Shown here: positions 10,505-19,968 of the stretch, one piece after another
Position numbering within the stretch: position 1 is the first letter of the stretch
How the letters are laid out: each line of letters starts with the position of its first letter
Assembly (NCBI GenBank): GCA_010015655.1
Contig: ML976694.1
Location: forward strand, 248,311 to 306,364
Source of the DNA: Bimuria novae-zelandiae CBS 107.79
Lineage: Eukaryota > Ascomycota > Dothideomycetes > Pleosporales > Didymosphaeriaceae
Direction: 5' to 3'
DNA: 58,054 nt
Notes under the pieces: generated by a model
Told to the model about the DNA's origin: nothing
Seen by the model: only the letters and a program-made list of their open reading frames with translations
The model's database searches: none
Translations under genes and position numbers: made by a program

Positions 10505-11536
10505 ATGTCCGGCCCACCGTCCCAATATTCAGACACATCCTATCTTGTGCGATACAACAAGTCAATTGCGCTAACAAAGTGTTTAGAACAAGGTTACCTC
10601 AATCTATCGATCTATGCAGCTCCTCCCGCATACATATTACAGACTGATTTTACCTTTCGATGTCATCATTGCTGTCCCGTACTTCGGGTCTGCTTCCATG
10701 ACGACAGATCTTGTATTTTCGGCTAGCAGGCTCCGCAGTTCCCTACACAGCCGTCCTTTGCTAGAACATTCCCATTTTAGGCAACTTGATAACCTTGAAA
10801 ACGACGAATAACCCTATCATGTTGACTACCACTGAGTCGCTAAACTCCAGCTTCGTGGACGGCTGGAACAAGATCCCTACTGAAGTCAAGCTCCATATTT
10901 TTTCGTACATCGTGGTTAGCAAAAACCCACTTCGTTATCACGGACTTGATGGCTTGGTACACTGGAAAGAGAAGACGCCCGGAACAATCCCACCACGCAT
11001 AAGGTTGGCCACGCAAACTATCAGCTGCTACATACGACACCAGAAATCGCCGGCTTAGCTAAGGAAGCTTCTACAAACTGAACAGGTTCGTTCTTCAACT
11101 CCACACCCTTTTCGGAAACGTCTACCTCAGTTACCCGTCCAAGAGCACGAAACACCTGATTCGGAAGCTGGTTGGGACTACGAACCCGAACTCAGATATC
11201 TGAATGGGGTTAAATGAGAAGTCTGAAGAGAGGGTAAAGAACGTCCTGCAAAAGCTAGCGAGTGGCATTTATAGATTCGGCAAAGTCAAAAATGTGACCA
11301 TCAACTTTGACGATGTGTTCTGTACGTATGTGGATGGGTTCATCTTGGAGGGAAACCCTGTACGTTTCGACTGTTCTGGTCATGTCACATTTGAGGATCT
11401 ACGCTCTTTGCTAGAGTGTGCAGGACTCCGGGAAACCTTCAACGAGAGTAAACGTAGGCTTTGCAAGGCAGCGGTCTTTGAAGGATGGAATATAGTCGTT
11501 GCAACGGTTGCGCGATCACGGGCATCAGGTCACTGA
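10505..11536 (+). pseudogene. F-box-like family member 1, frameshifted
   Basis: Same layout as the intact gene at 12437-13317. A first exon (ATG 10505, starting MSG) runs about 52 codons to a possible phase-1 donor at 10661/10662. The second part starts near ATG 10819 with SFVDGWNKIPTEVKLHI, an F-box-like helix also present in the other two copies. It then breaks: a one-base shift near 11015-11035 (the good frame continues TTPEIAGLAKEA), a second missing base near 11073 (family KExFYKxNxF), and a TGA at 11201 in the downstream frame that otherwise runs 11204-11536. The damage looks like ordinary decay plus one CGA-to-TGA change rather than heavy RIP. Function unknown; F-box proteins generally link substrates to SCF ubiquitin ligases, but only the N-terminal motif is suggestive here. 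Confidence 0.65.
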
Positions 11537-12436
11537 CTGAGTGGTGTTTGATGACAGTACGCAAGTCAGCGATGGTTAGCGCTTCAGATGGCTTGTCAGA
11601 CTTTGCGCATTGAGACGAGCCACCCTAGGATATGATCCAGTGGTCGCCTCTCTTGATGAACTTCCTAGAATAGATCCTGCTGCGTTTCCCTCTCGGGGTG
11701 TCGCATGTTTGTCTAAGCCATTTGTGACGATAAAAGAAGACCTTCCTCTCTCTCGCTCCTGCGACGTATTGAACTCGATCCACGCCCGTGAAGCTACTTC
11801 AAATGTTTTCATAGAACAGTTGCAAAGTAGGTCGGATTCTTGATGACTGTGAGCAGCACCCTTAGGTAAAGGGCCAGGATCGTCTTAGGGATAATATATG
11901 TACATCGTACCATCCCTAACACCCCTCTACCAACTCTACCCTCCCCCTTCCCAACCCCACCCAGATCCATTGCCGCAACCACACCCGTCCCATTCCTAAT
12001 CACTTATCTTTGCCCTCCTTCCCAGTACTTGCTCGGAATTATTTATACGGAATACTCGAAACTTTATTCCTCGAACGAGGCTGGGTGCATAATGGGAGTT
12101 ACAAGTAGTGGTTGCTGATGGGAGTTTAATGAGTATCAGGGGTTGCGGGATAGTTATTACTGCTCTTTCACTGATTTTCGCTTCGAAGTTGACTTGGATC
12201 GCACGTGTTTGCATGTCACTAAGAAACAAACGTCCCGCGCTTGGGCCTCATGACGTATATCTATCATTCCGAGGGAGGTAAATGCGCTAAAATAACTATT
12301 AAATAGCATTATATGAGTCCTCGACGCAGCTGCCAGGTCTGCCCACACTCGCTCGCAACACACGTATGCTCGGTACGCACCGTCCGCATAATACAGTTGT
12401 CTCCTCGATTGACAAGCCATTGCAGGAGAAAACGAC
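11537..12436. other. Intergenic region
   Basis: Normal GC, no RIP signature. Several overlapping frames of 60-90 codons on both strands lack ATG context, introns or domains. It includes pyrimidine-rich tracts at about 11910-11990. Presumably it holds the promoter of the gene starting at 12437. Confidence 0.4.
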
Positions 12437-13317
12437 ATGTCCGGTAAAGATGAGACCGATGGACCCGCCGAGAAGAACCAGTGCGATGTGCTTTACGTGC
12501 GCCGGTCTATGATGCTCGCCCCGAACATGACATACAAGATTCTCCCTGCTTCCGAAGTCACCATCAGAGGGCGCCGATTCCCAGTAAGTAAGTGCCTATG
12601 GAGCGCATAACCTCGACTTTCGAAACATGCTGACACAGCCACTCAGACCACCTAGTGATTGTTCAGCCCATGGATGCACTAACGCTGCTCGGTATAACCG
12701 AGGACCTTACGGCGACATTCGCACGAGGCTGGGAGAAACTACCAACCGAACTCAAAGTCATGATAGTGAAACACGCTATCGTCAAGCACTACTCTATTCG
12801 GCACCCCACTCTGGCCTCTTGGAAGCGCAACGAGAAATATATCCCGAAGTTAGGCAGCGAGCCATACTACAGCCTCCTGCTCTCCACGCCCGATCTGTCT
12901 ACTCTCGCAAAGGAGATCTTCTACAAACACAACACGTTCTTCATCCGCCCCAGGGGCCCTGGCGTCAATTTCCCGGTCGCCACGGCGCATTTAGCTCGCA
13001 AGCTGTTTGTCGGCATGGATGACTTGAGGAGCGTCTACGGAGCCAGGGGCTTTCTACGCGATCTCTCCGAAGGACGAAATGGCTTTTCCAGAGTTGAGCA
13101 TATCGAGGTTGATGTTTCCAGGTTCCTGATTATACGAGGCGGGATGGACAGGTTTGAGCCGGCTAGTCCGATCTGGTTCAAGTACGAAGGAAGGACCTAC
13201 TGGAGAGTGCGGTGGATGCTGAACCCGAGACACGAGGAGTTCCTGCGATGTCTGGCGCTGAAAATTGATGATTGGGTGAGTTTTGACGCCGGTGCGAGGA
13301 CTGGAGCGGAGACTTGA
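12437..13317 (+). CDS. F-box-like protein, family member 2 (intact, two exons)
   Basis: Predicted CDS join(12437..12587, 12647..13317), 273 residues. Exon 1 starts at ATG 12437 (MSGKDETDG). The donor GTAAGTG at 12588 was chosen over the overlapping GTAAGTA at 12584 because only the former (phase 1) joins in frame with exon 2 and avoids a stop. The 59 nt intron has a GCTGACA branch site and a CACTCAG acceptor. Exon 2 carries FARGWEKLPTELKVMIVKH, resembling the LPxEL helix of an F-box, then LAKEIFYKHNTFF and a basic/aromatic C-terminus, features repeated in the loci at 10505-11536 and 53710-54823. The substrate is unknown. It is the only one of the three copies without frameshifts. The splice model is inference; the repeated phase-1 intron position in the paralogues supports it. 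Confidence 0.65.
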
Positions 13318-13699
13318 GTGTCTAGCACCGGGTCTCCTGGCCTGTGGAAATTCTCGGAGTCTTGGGAAATGCGGGAGTGAAACGTTGCTATAACTTATCG
13401 TGGAACGGGGTGCCAAGCACAGCAAGCAAAGACATGTGGCCGTGAAGCCATATGAACTTCGTTTCAACAGCGATTGAAAGAACTTGGGGGTTGTCCGTCT
13501 GGAGAGTCATCTAAGTTTACGGTACGTAGGCAGTAGCTGACAAAATGCTTACCGCTCGATCAACAATATAAACCAACATCGAGGCTTGCATGCGAAAACC
13601 GAACGGTACTCCAAATAGTCCATTATAGAACTAAGTCAGGTCAAGACCTTGTAAATAAACCTAATTAGTGTGCTGCACTGTATAAGCCTCGCCCATCCC
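13318..13699. other. Intergenic region
   Basis: Spacer between the F-box-like gene and the dehydrogenase remnant; no coding signal or repeat recognised. Confidence 0.4.
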
Positions 13700-14165
13700 T
13701 CATCCTAACCCTTCTCCAACAATCCACTCACTTAACCCCCTACAGCCTCTCCACTGCTACTCTATCCACACTCCACCTCGGAACCTTCTCACTAACCAGA
13801 TAATCCACCAGCCACACGCGCTCCCCTCCCTCTCCCACAGTCAACCCCGGATATCTAGCGCCGCCATCACAACCGTCGCATCCCTAAACACTGGTCTTTG
13901 GCGGCCCCATCGCGTTCTCCATCGCCCTCTGCATCGTCGGGATCTGTTGCCCATTACTCGCCACCCCGCCTGGATCCAGCGCGAATGCTGCTACGTCCTC
14001 GCTCTTCAACAGTTTGTTGAGGTGGATAATGAAGAGGACGTTCGCCGTTTCACTCTGCGCGTAGGCTACGAGGTAGCTAGAGGGCACTGGATGCGCAGAC
14101 AGATTGAAGAGACGGTGGATGTGCCAGATCGGCTACTCGGTAACTATTACGTTCATACTATACCG
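13700..14165 (-). pseudogene. Short-chain dehydrogenase, C-terminal half (split gene)
   Basis: Read leftward from about 14165. It shows PSSYLVAYAQSETANVLF, the SDR active-site YxxxK region with the catalytic Lys replaced by Glu, then AAFALDPGGVAS and AMENAMGPPKT, typical of large fungal SDRs. Beyond a stop at 13884-13886 the family sequence continues with shifts (GERVWLVDYLVSEKVP) to a TGA at 13700-13702. The N-terminal half of the same gene lies at 16237-16735; the 2.07 kb between them consists of three inverted-repeat elements. The SDR family oxidises or reduces alcohols and ketones with NAD(P); this copy cannot do so. Confidence 0.8.
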
Positions 14166-14167
14166 TA

Positions 14168-14952
14168 GTTTGGCAGTCAGTGCGCCGCGTCAGTCAACGC
14201 GCCACTTTTTACTAGTAAATTTCAAGAAAATTACTAACTTTAAAGCCTCATAACCCTATATCTAGGTAATTGTTTTTAATTATTTTTTAAAATTATAATA
14301 GGATACTATTATATTAATGATTTAAAATAAAGTAATACGTATTATATATACTAATATAGGTGTAAATTAGATATTAGAAAGGTATATTCTTTTACTAGTA
14401 AAATGGCCATTTCTTAACCTTTAATAACTTTATAATTACGTTATAAAAAATTTTTAAAACTTTACGATGTATTAATAGCTTTATATAGAATCTGTATTTT
14501 TAATTATTAAGCCTAAGCCCCTTTAACTTTTAATATATTTAGAATTTTAAAATTACGCTAATTTTCCACTAACCAAAATATTTATTTTTTATATAAGATA
14601 GCTAAGGCTTAGTAATTATCGATATTGGTTCTATATAAAGCTATTAATATATAATACAGTTTTAAAACTTTATTATGGCCTAATTATAAAGTTATTAAAG
14701 GTTAAAAAATTGCCTTTTTACTAGTAAAAGAATATATCTTTCTAATTTCTAATTTACACCTCTATTAGTATATAAAATATATATTTCTTTATTTTAAATC
14801 TTTAATATAAATAGTATCCTATTATAATTTTAAAAAATAATTAAAAACAATTATCTAGATATAGGGTTATGAGGCCTTAAAGTTAGTAATTTTCTTGAAA
14901 TTTACTAGTAAAAAGTGGCGCGTTGACTGACGCGGCGCACTGACTGTCAAAC
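14168..14952. mobile_element. Foldback element/MITE 1, near-complete palindrome
   Basis: 785 bp flanked by TA at 14166-14167 and 14953-14954. The ends are inverted copies of about 36 bp (GTTTGGCAGTCAGTGCGCCG on the left, GTTTGACAG... on the right strand), and the complementarity continues, with some mismatches, through arms of about 350 bp to the centre near 14560. The interior is AT-rich and non-coding. The TA target and the terminus, which resembles the right end of the Fot1-like copy at 10300-10346 (paired CAGTCARTGC motifs), suggest a non-autonomous pogo/Fot1 passenger. Confidence 0.85.
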
Positions 14953-14959
14953 TACAGTA

Positions 14960-15637
14960 CCGTGTTCGTGCGCGTAATGCGCCGCTTTTTACAAGGAAAA
15001 TCAAGAAAAATACGAAAGTTTAGAGTAATATAACTTTTTAACTACTAATTCTTTTTAAAAACTCTCTTTACTAAAGTTATAGGGATATATTCTATCTATA
15101 ATTTTAAAATTTCAGTTTCTTAATAATACTTAAATTTCGAAAAAAGTAAAAATATAGAAAAATTTAAGTATCTAAAATTAAAAAATATTAATATTTTTGG
15201 TATAAACTATACTATTTTAAACGCTTTTTTTATATATAAAGGTCTATTTAGAGAGATAGATTATGTATGCCAAAAAAAAATTAAAATAAAAAGAAACTTT
15301 ATATAACTTTTTAATTAGCACTTTAATATTAAAGATTCTAATATAAGAAGTACTTAAAATAGTATCGTTTACACCAAAAAAACTAATATTTTTCAATTTT
15401 AGAGGCATAAATTTTTTTTTATATTTTTTTACTTTTTTTTTGCAATTTAAGTATTATTAAGAAACTAAAATTTTAAAATTATAGATAGAATCTATCTCTA
15501 TAACGTTAGTAAAGAGAGTTTTTAAAAAGAATTAGTAGTTAAAAAGTTATATTACTCTAAACTTTCGTATTTTTCTTGATTTTCCTAGTAAAAAGCGGCG
15601 CATCACGCGAATCCGTGCATTACGCGCACGGACACGG
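14960..15637. mobile_element. Foldback element/MITE 2
   Basis: 678 bp flanked by TA at 14958-14959 and 15638-15639. The termini CCGTGTTCGTGCGCGTAATG and their inverted copy with one mismatch lead into arms of roughly 300 bp. Just inside the ends it shares GCGCCRCTTTTTAC and TCAAGAAAA with element 1, so the two are related. AT-rich, no coding capacity. Confidence 0.85.
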
Positions 15638-15684
15638 TACCTCTCGTAACCCCGGTCGCTCCACCGAATCCGGCTTATACGGTA

Positions 15685-16233
15685 CCAGCGCTGCCAACTA
15701 TTACGAACCAAGGACAGAAGGAAGGGAATAGGCGCTTAAAGAGGACTAGCGGTTAGGACGACCTTAATAAGCACGCTAAGGAGCTAGCCCTGTAGTTATA
15801 TAACTACTTAGTTAATTAGTAGTACTAAGTAATTAAGTAGGCTAGGGATATATACTAGATAGTTTCTTATATTACGCTTTTTATAGTTAACTAAAATATC
15901 TTCTATGCGAGTACGTTCTCCTATATAGACTAATAGTTATCTTATTTATTATAAGATTAAATTATATAGCTACGCGCTAAGTGTCGTAATAACTTATATT
16001 ACTAAATAATTTATAAAGTGCTACTTTAGCCTTACTGTCCTAACCTGGATCGGACCAAGGCGTGAGCGCCTTATAACACTAACGAACCGTACTCTTGGCG
16101 TACGACTCGTGGTTCCGTACCGTGCACGTGCCACACGCTGGTCTTTTCCTCTCTTAAAGACTGTCCAGTGAACTGTGCACGGTACGGAACCACGAGTCGT
16201 ACGCCAAGAGTACGGTTCGTTGGCAGCGCTGCT
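15685..16233. mobile_element. MITE 3, interrupted by a solo LTR
   Basis: The ends carry CAGCGCTGCCAAC inverted (15686-15698 and 16219-16231). The inner arms 16083-16127 and 16175-16219 are perfect 45 bp inverted copies. Removing the solo LTR 15699-16078 and one TSD copy leaves an element of about 163 bp with perfect inverted repeats of about 58 bp around a spacer of about 47 bp. TA dinucleotides lie at 15683-15684 and 16234-16235. Confidence 0.8.
15699..16078 (+). mobile_element. Solo LTR (element B family) inside MITE 3
   Basis: 380 bp, starting TATTACGAACC and ending CTTATAACA, between CCAAC (15694-15698) and CTAAC (16079-16083), a 5 bp TSD with one C-to-T change. Its reverse complement shares a block of about 150 bp with the LTRs of element B (AACTATTAGTCTATATAGG, AGAACGTACTCGCA) and with the solo LTR at 42041-42484. 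It is RIP-coloured. Confidence 0.85.
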
Positions 16234-16236
16234 TAT

Positions 16237-16735
16237 ACCCACCGCGCCGGACGACACCGTGACGATGCGGGCCGCTCCTAGAGCGTTCTCCCTCCCCGCA
16301 GCAATTATTTTGGGAGGATAGTCGTGAGGAAGACGAAGTTTCGAAGGTGTTTGGTGATGAAGTGGGATTATATACTATCGATGGTAGTCTTGCGGTGAGC
16401 GGAGCCGGAGTTTATGCCGGCGTTCTCGACGGTAATTTCCAGGTTGGGAAGGTTTGTGTCGTTCAATATCTCGTGCGCTGCATGTATGGCTGCGACAAGG
16501 AGCTTAAGCGGGCGGAATGTAGTGCCGGGGTAGTCGACAGAAACAGTTTTGTGGGAGGTAGACAGCTTTTCGTCGTTGTGGCGCCTGCGCTGGTGAATGC
16601 TCGCGCGATGGCTTCACCGAGGCCGTCGATTGAGACGCCAGTGTTGAGCGCGTTTTTGCTTTTGATGCCTTCCGCGTAGGCTTGCGCAATTTCAATCCCG
16701 CTGCTGTGTTTGCCGTAGGAGGGATTGGAAGCCAT
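16237..16735 (-). pseudogene. Short-chain dehydrogenase, N-terminal half (split gene)
   Basis: ATG at 16735 (MASNPSYGKHSSG) leads into the nucleotide-binding turn TGVSIDGLGEAIARAF, a variant of TGxxxGxG. The frame then shifts near 16570. In another frame follow LVAAIHAAHEIL, VENAGINSGSA (normally NNAG), FVFLTTILPK and finally IVTVSSG, the SDR catalytic-Ser strand, immediately before the TA-flanked MITE 3. Together with 13700-14165 this makes one ancestral gene of about 320 codons with frameshifts and a transposon cluster between the Ser and Tyr motifs. Confidence 0.82.
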
Positions 16736-17393
16736 TTTGGCTATCTCTTATTTTGATATTTGGAGGTGTGGCTGCTGGGTAAAATTCGACGAGTTAATTA
16801 TGCGTCACTACTTCAAATACCCAGATATCTTATCACACCAGCCGTGCCGTAGCCATGGAATGTGGATGCGCTACAAGCCTTACGCCCAAGGAAACGTAGC
16901 CGACCTCCAGGGCCGCGCAATGATCAATTCTCAATTCGCGTACTCCTCCCACCAGAAGTATTAGACGACCGTACAGGTCGATTATGTGAGTACGTTGCAC
17001 TCCTAAACGACTCGGGAGTTTTACTGCAGTGCGATGATCCGGCAACTTCTCCGGCACTCCTCATTCCGCCCCCAGCCAAACGTTCACCGGATACACCTCG
17101 ATCCGACCAAAATACCATGTAAACTAACACGTGGGCTTTTCAGACCTCCTAATATGGCAGGTAGTTAGTGACCTGCCCGTTTTTTGGACAAAGTCGGGTT
17201 TATACTGGTAACAAACGGGGCCCCCGCAGCTCCTCTACAAAATTCCAAGACGAGGACCCCAAACCTGACTACAGCTATAAAAATACTCACCTTCTTTCCT
17301 CACCCCTCCGGCATCCGGGCACCGCCTCCAACACCACAATATTCACCTGCGTCTCGATTAACTCCTCCTCGTCATCGCTCGCAATATTCTCTA
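16736..17393. other. Intergenic region
   Basis: Normal base composition. A plus-strand frame at 16862-17122 and overlapping minus-strand frames show no recognisable domain; the part next to 16735 would be the promoter of the dead dehydrogenase. Confidence 0.4.
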
Positions 17394-17626
17394 TCAACAA
17401 AATCCTTCATCATTGCAATAGCGCTCACCTGTAATGACCGTGGTACAATAAGTGCCTTTGTAAACGCCCGAGCTAGAGACATTGCACTTCCACTGACCGT
17501 TGGTAGTACTCATATCGTTAACTCCACTGATATGCGTCCATGCCTTGGGTCGCTGAGCAGCGGACAAATACGAAAAACACCAGAGCAGAGACAGTTGAAG
17601 GAAACGCGGCTAAGTGCGAGGACCAT
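17394..17626 (-). pseudogene. Possible small cysteine-rich secreted protein remnant
   Basis: On the minus strand, ATG 17626 starts a segment with a hydrophobic signal-like stretch in one frame (AAFPSTVSALVFFVFV). The downstream ORF 17513-17394 encodes 39 residues with four Cys (positions 10, 23, 33, 39; QWKCNV, YKGTYCTT, RYCNDEGFC). The two parts are in different frames, so if they belong together the gene is frameshifted. A GGTGAGC at the ITGER codons could be a splice donor, giving another ending. Nothing homologous is recognised; the resemblance to secreted effector-like proteins rests on size, Cys content and the neighbouring secretome genes only. Confidence 0.25.
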
Positions 17627-17969
17627 CGGATTCGATTGGTGATTGTTAAGTGGATTTTCCGAGACAATGGTGCGTAACTGTGTGAAGTCCAAGTGTCCAA
17701 AGAGGCGGGCTGGATGATTCCAAGAAGGGCTCTTCTGCAAGCGAAGTCTATCCGTGTTCACATATACGCCTTCTCTCTACCACACGAGGCATAACAGCAC
17801 ACCGCACAGACACCAAGACGCTAAAAATCTCTAGCATAGAAAAGGTGTTTATAATTTCAAAACCAAATCCAAAAGTTATATACTCAGAAAAGAATGCGCG
17901 AAGTCCAGCCGGCCCGTCTTCCCCTTCCATCTCAACCACCCACCCACAGACTCAGTGCATCCCGGCTAA

Positions 17970-19100
17970 CTAGCAAGAAGCGCCACTCGGGATATTCGAG
18001 CACTTTGTGCTCTTCTTGCCCCCGGTAAGACTCACACCCTTCCACGTCCATCCCGAGCAACTCCCCTGTCCGCACAATATATACACATCCGTACCTGAGC
18101 TAGTCACACTACCCCTCACACCATCGAGCGTCAACCTTGTGATTGGCACGTGCGTCGTCGGGGTCCCGGTCGGGCTGCCGTTCTGGTAGTCCTGCTCGAT
18201 GACAATACCGTACTTGGTAATACCAGAGAGAGTAATGTCCCGGTAGGTAACGTTGTTAACGGTGCCCGTAGCATCGTACACCGTCTTGATGCGCACGCCG
18301 TTGTCAGAGTTGAAGATAGAGCTGTTCTCAATAACGACGCCGTCGACGACGTTATCGGAGCGGCCGCCGACGGAGCCGATGGACAGACCGTGCCCATTGC
18401 TGCACGTGCCGCCGATGAAGTGGATGTTCTTGCCGCTGTTAATCGCGAGACAGTCATCCTGGTTCTTGATGTTGGCGTTGGAAATGGTGATCCCCGTCGA
18501 GGAGCCCACGTCGAAGGCGTCGGTGTTGTGCCCGCCGTTGGGCACGTCGCCCGCCGTGTTGTCGATGGTGATGTGGTCGAGGGTGAGGTCCGTCGCTGAG
18601 TTGATGCTGAAGCCCTGGACAGGCGTGTTCTTCACGTTGAGGTTCGAGATGGTGGATTGCTTCATCGAGTGAGCGAAGAAGAACTTGGGCTTGGTCTTGC
18701 CGCCGTTGGAACCCTTGCCGTCCCACCACTTGGCACCGTTGCCGTCGATGACGGATCCGGAGGCGCCCTTGACCGTGAGCTTGGTGCCCGAGACGGAGAT
18801 CAGAGGGCCTGCCCACTCCTTGTAGCCGAAGGTAGTGGTGCCCTCGAAGATGACGGTTGTGCCGTCATTGAGTTTGGTCAGGTCGAGCGTGGTGCCCGAG
18901 GGGACGGCGACGTTGCTGAGGACGATGGTGGCGCATGAGGCCTTGGACGCGGCGGCGGCCGCGGCACCAGTGGAGCCCGAGAAGGTACAGCTGGCAGCGC
19001 GGTCTTCCAGTGTCGCAGCCTGGGTAGGCGTCGGGGCTGGCGCAGCTGAGACGAGAGCGCCAGCGCCGAGGAGAATGGCAGAAAAGCGTGCGGAAACCAT
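17970..19100 (-). CDS. Endopolygalacturonase, GH28, secreted
   Basis: 376 residues from ATG 19100 ([14 protein letters not shown]). An in-frame ATG 24 codons upstream is less likely because the chosen start gives a clean signal peptide ending near SAAPAP, and a TATA box lies 87 bp upstream. The protein hydrolyses alpha-1,4 bonds of homogalacturonan outside the cell. All GH28 active-site blocks are present: NTD (192-194), DD (215-216 in [11 protein letters not shown]), GHG (236-238) and RIK (270-272). The fold is a right-handed beta-helix; Cys pairs include the C-terminal KCSN...ASC. Length matches fungal endo-PGs, including a pro-segment before about residue 35. No intron, no damage, high GC at third positions. 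Such genes are usually pectin-induced and glucose-repressed; no binding site was verified. Confidence 0.95.
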   Translation of the reverse strand: MVSARFSAILLGAGALVSAAPAPTPTQAATLEDRAASCTFSGSTGAAAAAASKASCATIVLSNVAVPSGTTLDLTKLNDGTTVIFEGTTTFGYKEWAGPLISVSGTKLTVKGASGSVIDGNGAKWWDGKGSNGGKTKPKFFFAHSMKQSTISNLNVKNTPVQGFSINSATDLTLDHITIDNTAGDVPNGGHNTDAFDVGSSTGITISNANIKNQDDCLAINSGKNIHFIGGTCSNGHGLSIGSVGGRSDNVVDGVVIENSSIFNSDNGVRIKTVYDATGTVNNVTYRDITLSGITKYGIVIEQDYQNGSPTGTPTTHVPITRLTLDGVRGSVTSSGTDVYILCGQGSCSGWTWKGVSLTGGKKSTKCSNIPSGASC

Positions 19101-19186
19101 CTTGATGGTGAAGTGCGAAAGGGAATGGAAGTAGTGAAGGGGTGACTGCGATGCTCGCTGGATGAGTATCAAAGGATCACAGAAGG

Positions 19187-19194
19187 TATTTATA
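19187..19194 (-). promoter_or_regulatory. TATA box of the polygalacturonase gene
   Basis: TATAAATA on the minus strand, 87 bp upstream of the chosen ATG at 19100; it supports that start rather than the one at 19172. Confidence 0.5.
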
Positions 19195-19968
19195 CACTAC
19201 TTCCTTGCCCCCCTTGCCCATTTCACCTGATCACGGGGAGTAGAGTGAAGGGGTAGTAAAGCTTGGTAGGGCTCGGCGGAGCTTGTCTCTACCTCTGATG
19301 AAGGGTCGCCCAGGAAATTAGAAGATCCACCACTGAGCCGCAGCCACCCCCAGATTTGGCGAAGCCATTGGTGTCCGCTGTTTGCGGGGGTGGAGAAAGG
19401 ACGATAATTCTCCGTGAGTTGGTGCCATTCCGCTCACGCTTCCAACAATCGGTCTGCTGACAGGTGTGGCAGCCGTCAAAGAGGCGTACAGAAGTGCGTT
19501 CATGTTCTGTTTCCAATAGGAGCGAGCTCCGTTTCGTTGGTGGAAACATGTCTATCCATGCTCCGATCATATTACGAACGGGCTATGGTGCGACGGGGCG
19601 TTTGCGACGCTCGGCTGCAGCCATGCGCAGTTTGTGGCGAGTAACGCTGAGGCCAGGGGCACGAGAGAAAATGATAATAGGTGGAAACGTGGCGGGCAAT
19701 ATAGTCTGATGGAAAATTCGGTAAACAAGAGGTCCGAGTGCTGAAGTGAAACTGTGGCGGAGCTAAGGCGAATCCGGTTTAGCGCAACCATTTCACAACT
19801 CTCGCTGTTTTTGTTCCCGGAAGCCTGGGTATTGGAAAAGAAGCTTGCCTGTTTTTTAAGCCTTTGTTTAAAACTGCTCGGCACTGGAGCTTGGGGCCCG
19901 CCATCGAATTTCTCTGGCAGGCGTGCTTTCTATTCGTCCCTTCTTGCTCTGCTCGTCCGTCGCACACC
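19195..19968. other. Intergenic region
   Basis: Upstream of the polygalacturonase start and downstream of the HAD gene. Open frames here overlap on both strands and show no domain. Normal composition, no repeat seen. Confidence 0.4.

Noticed and set aside
12627..13022. 131-codon ORF overlapping the F-box-like gene
   Set aside because: A different frame of the same DNA; the alternative frame carries the conserved family sequence and a good intron.
18131..19134. Long open frames opposite and out of frame with the polygalacturonase gene (up to 149 codons)
   Set aside because: Shadows produced by the GC-rich third positions of the GH28 gene; no domains and no signals of their own.
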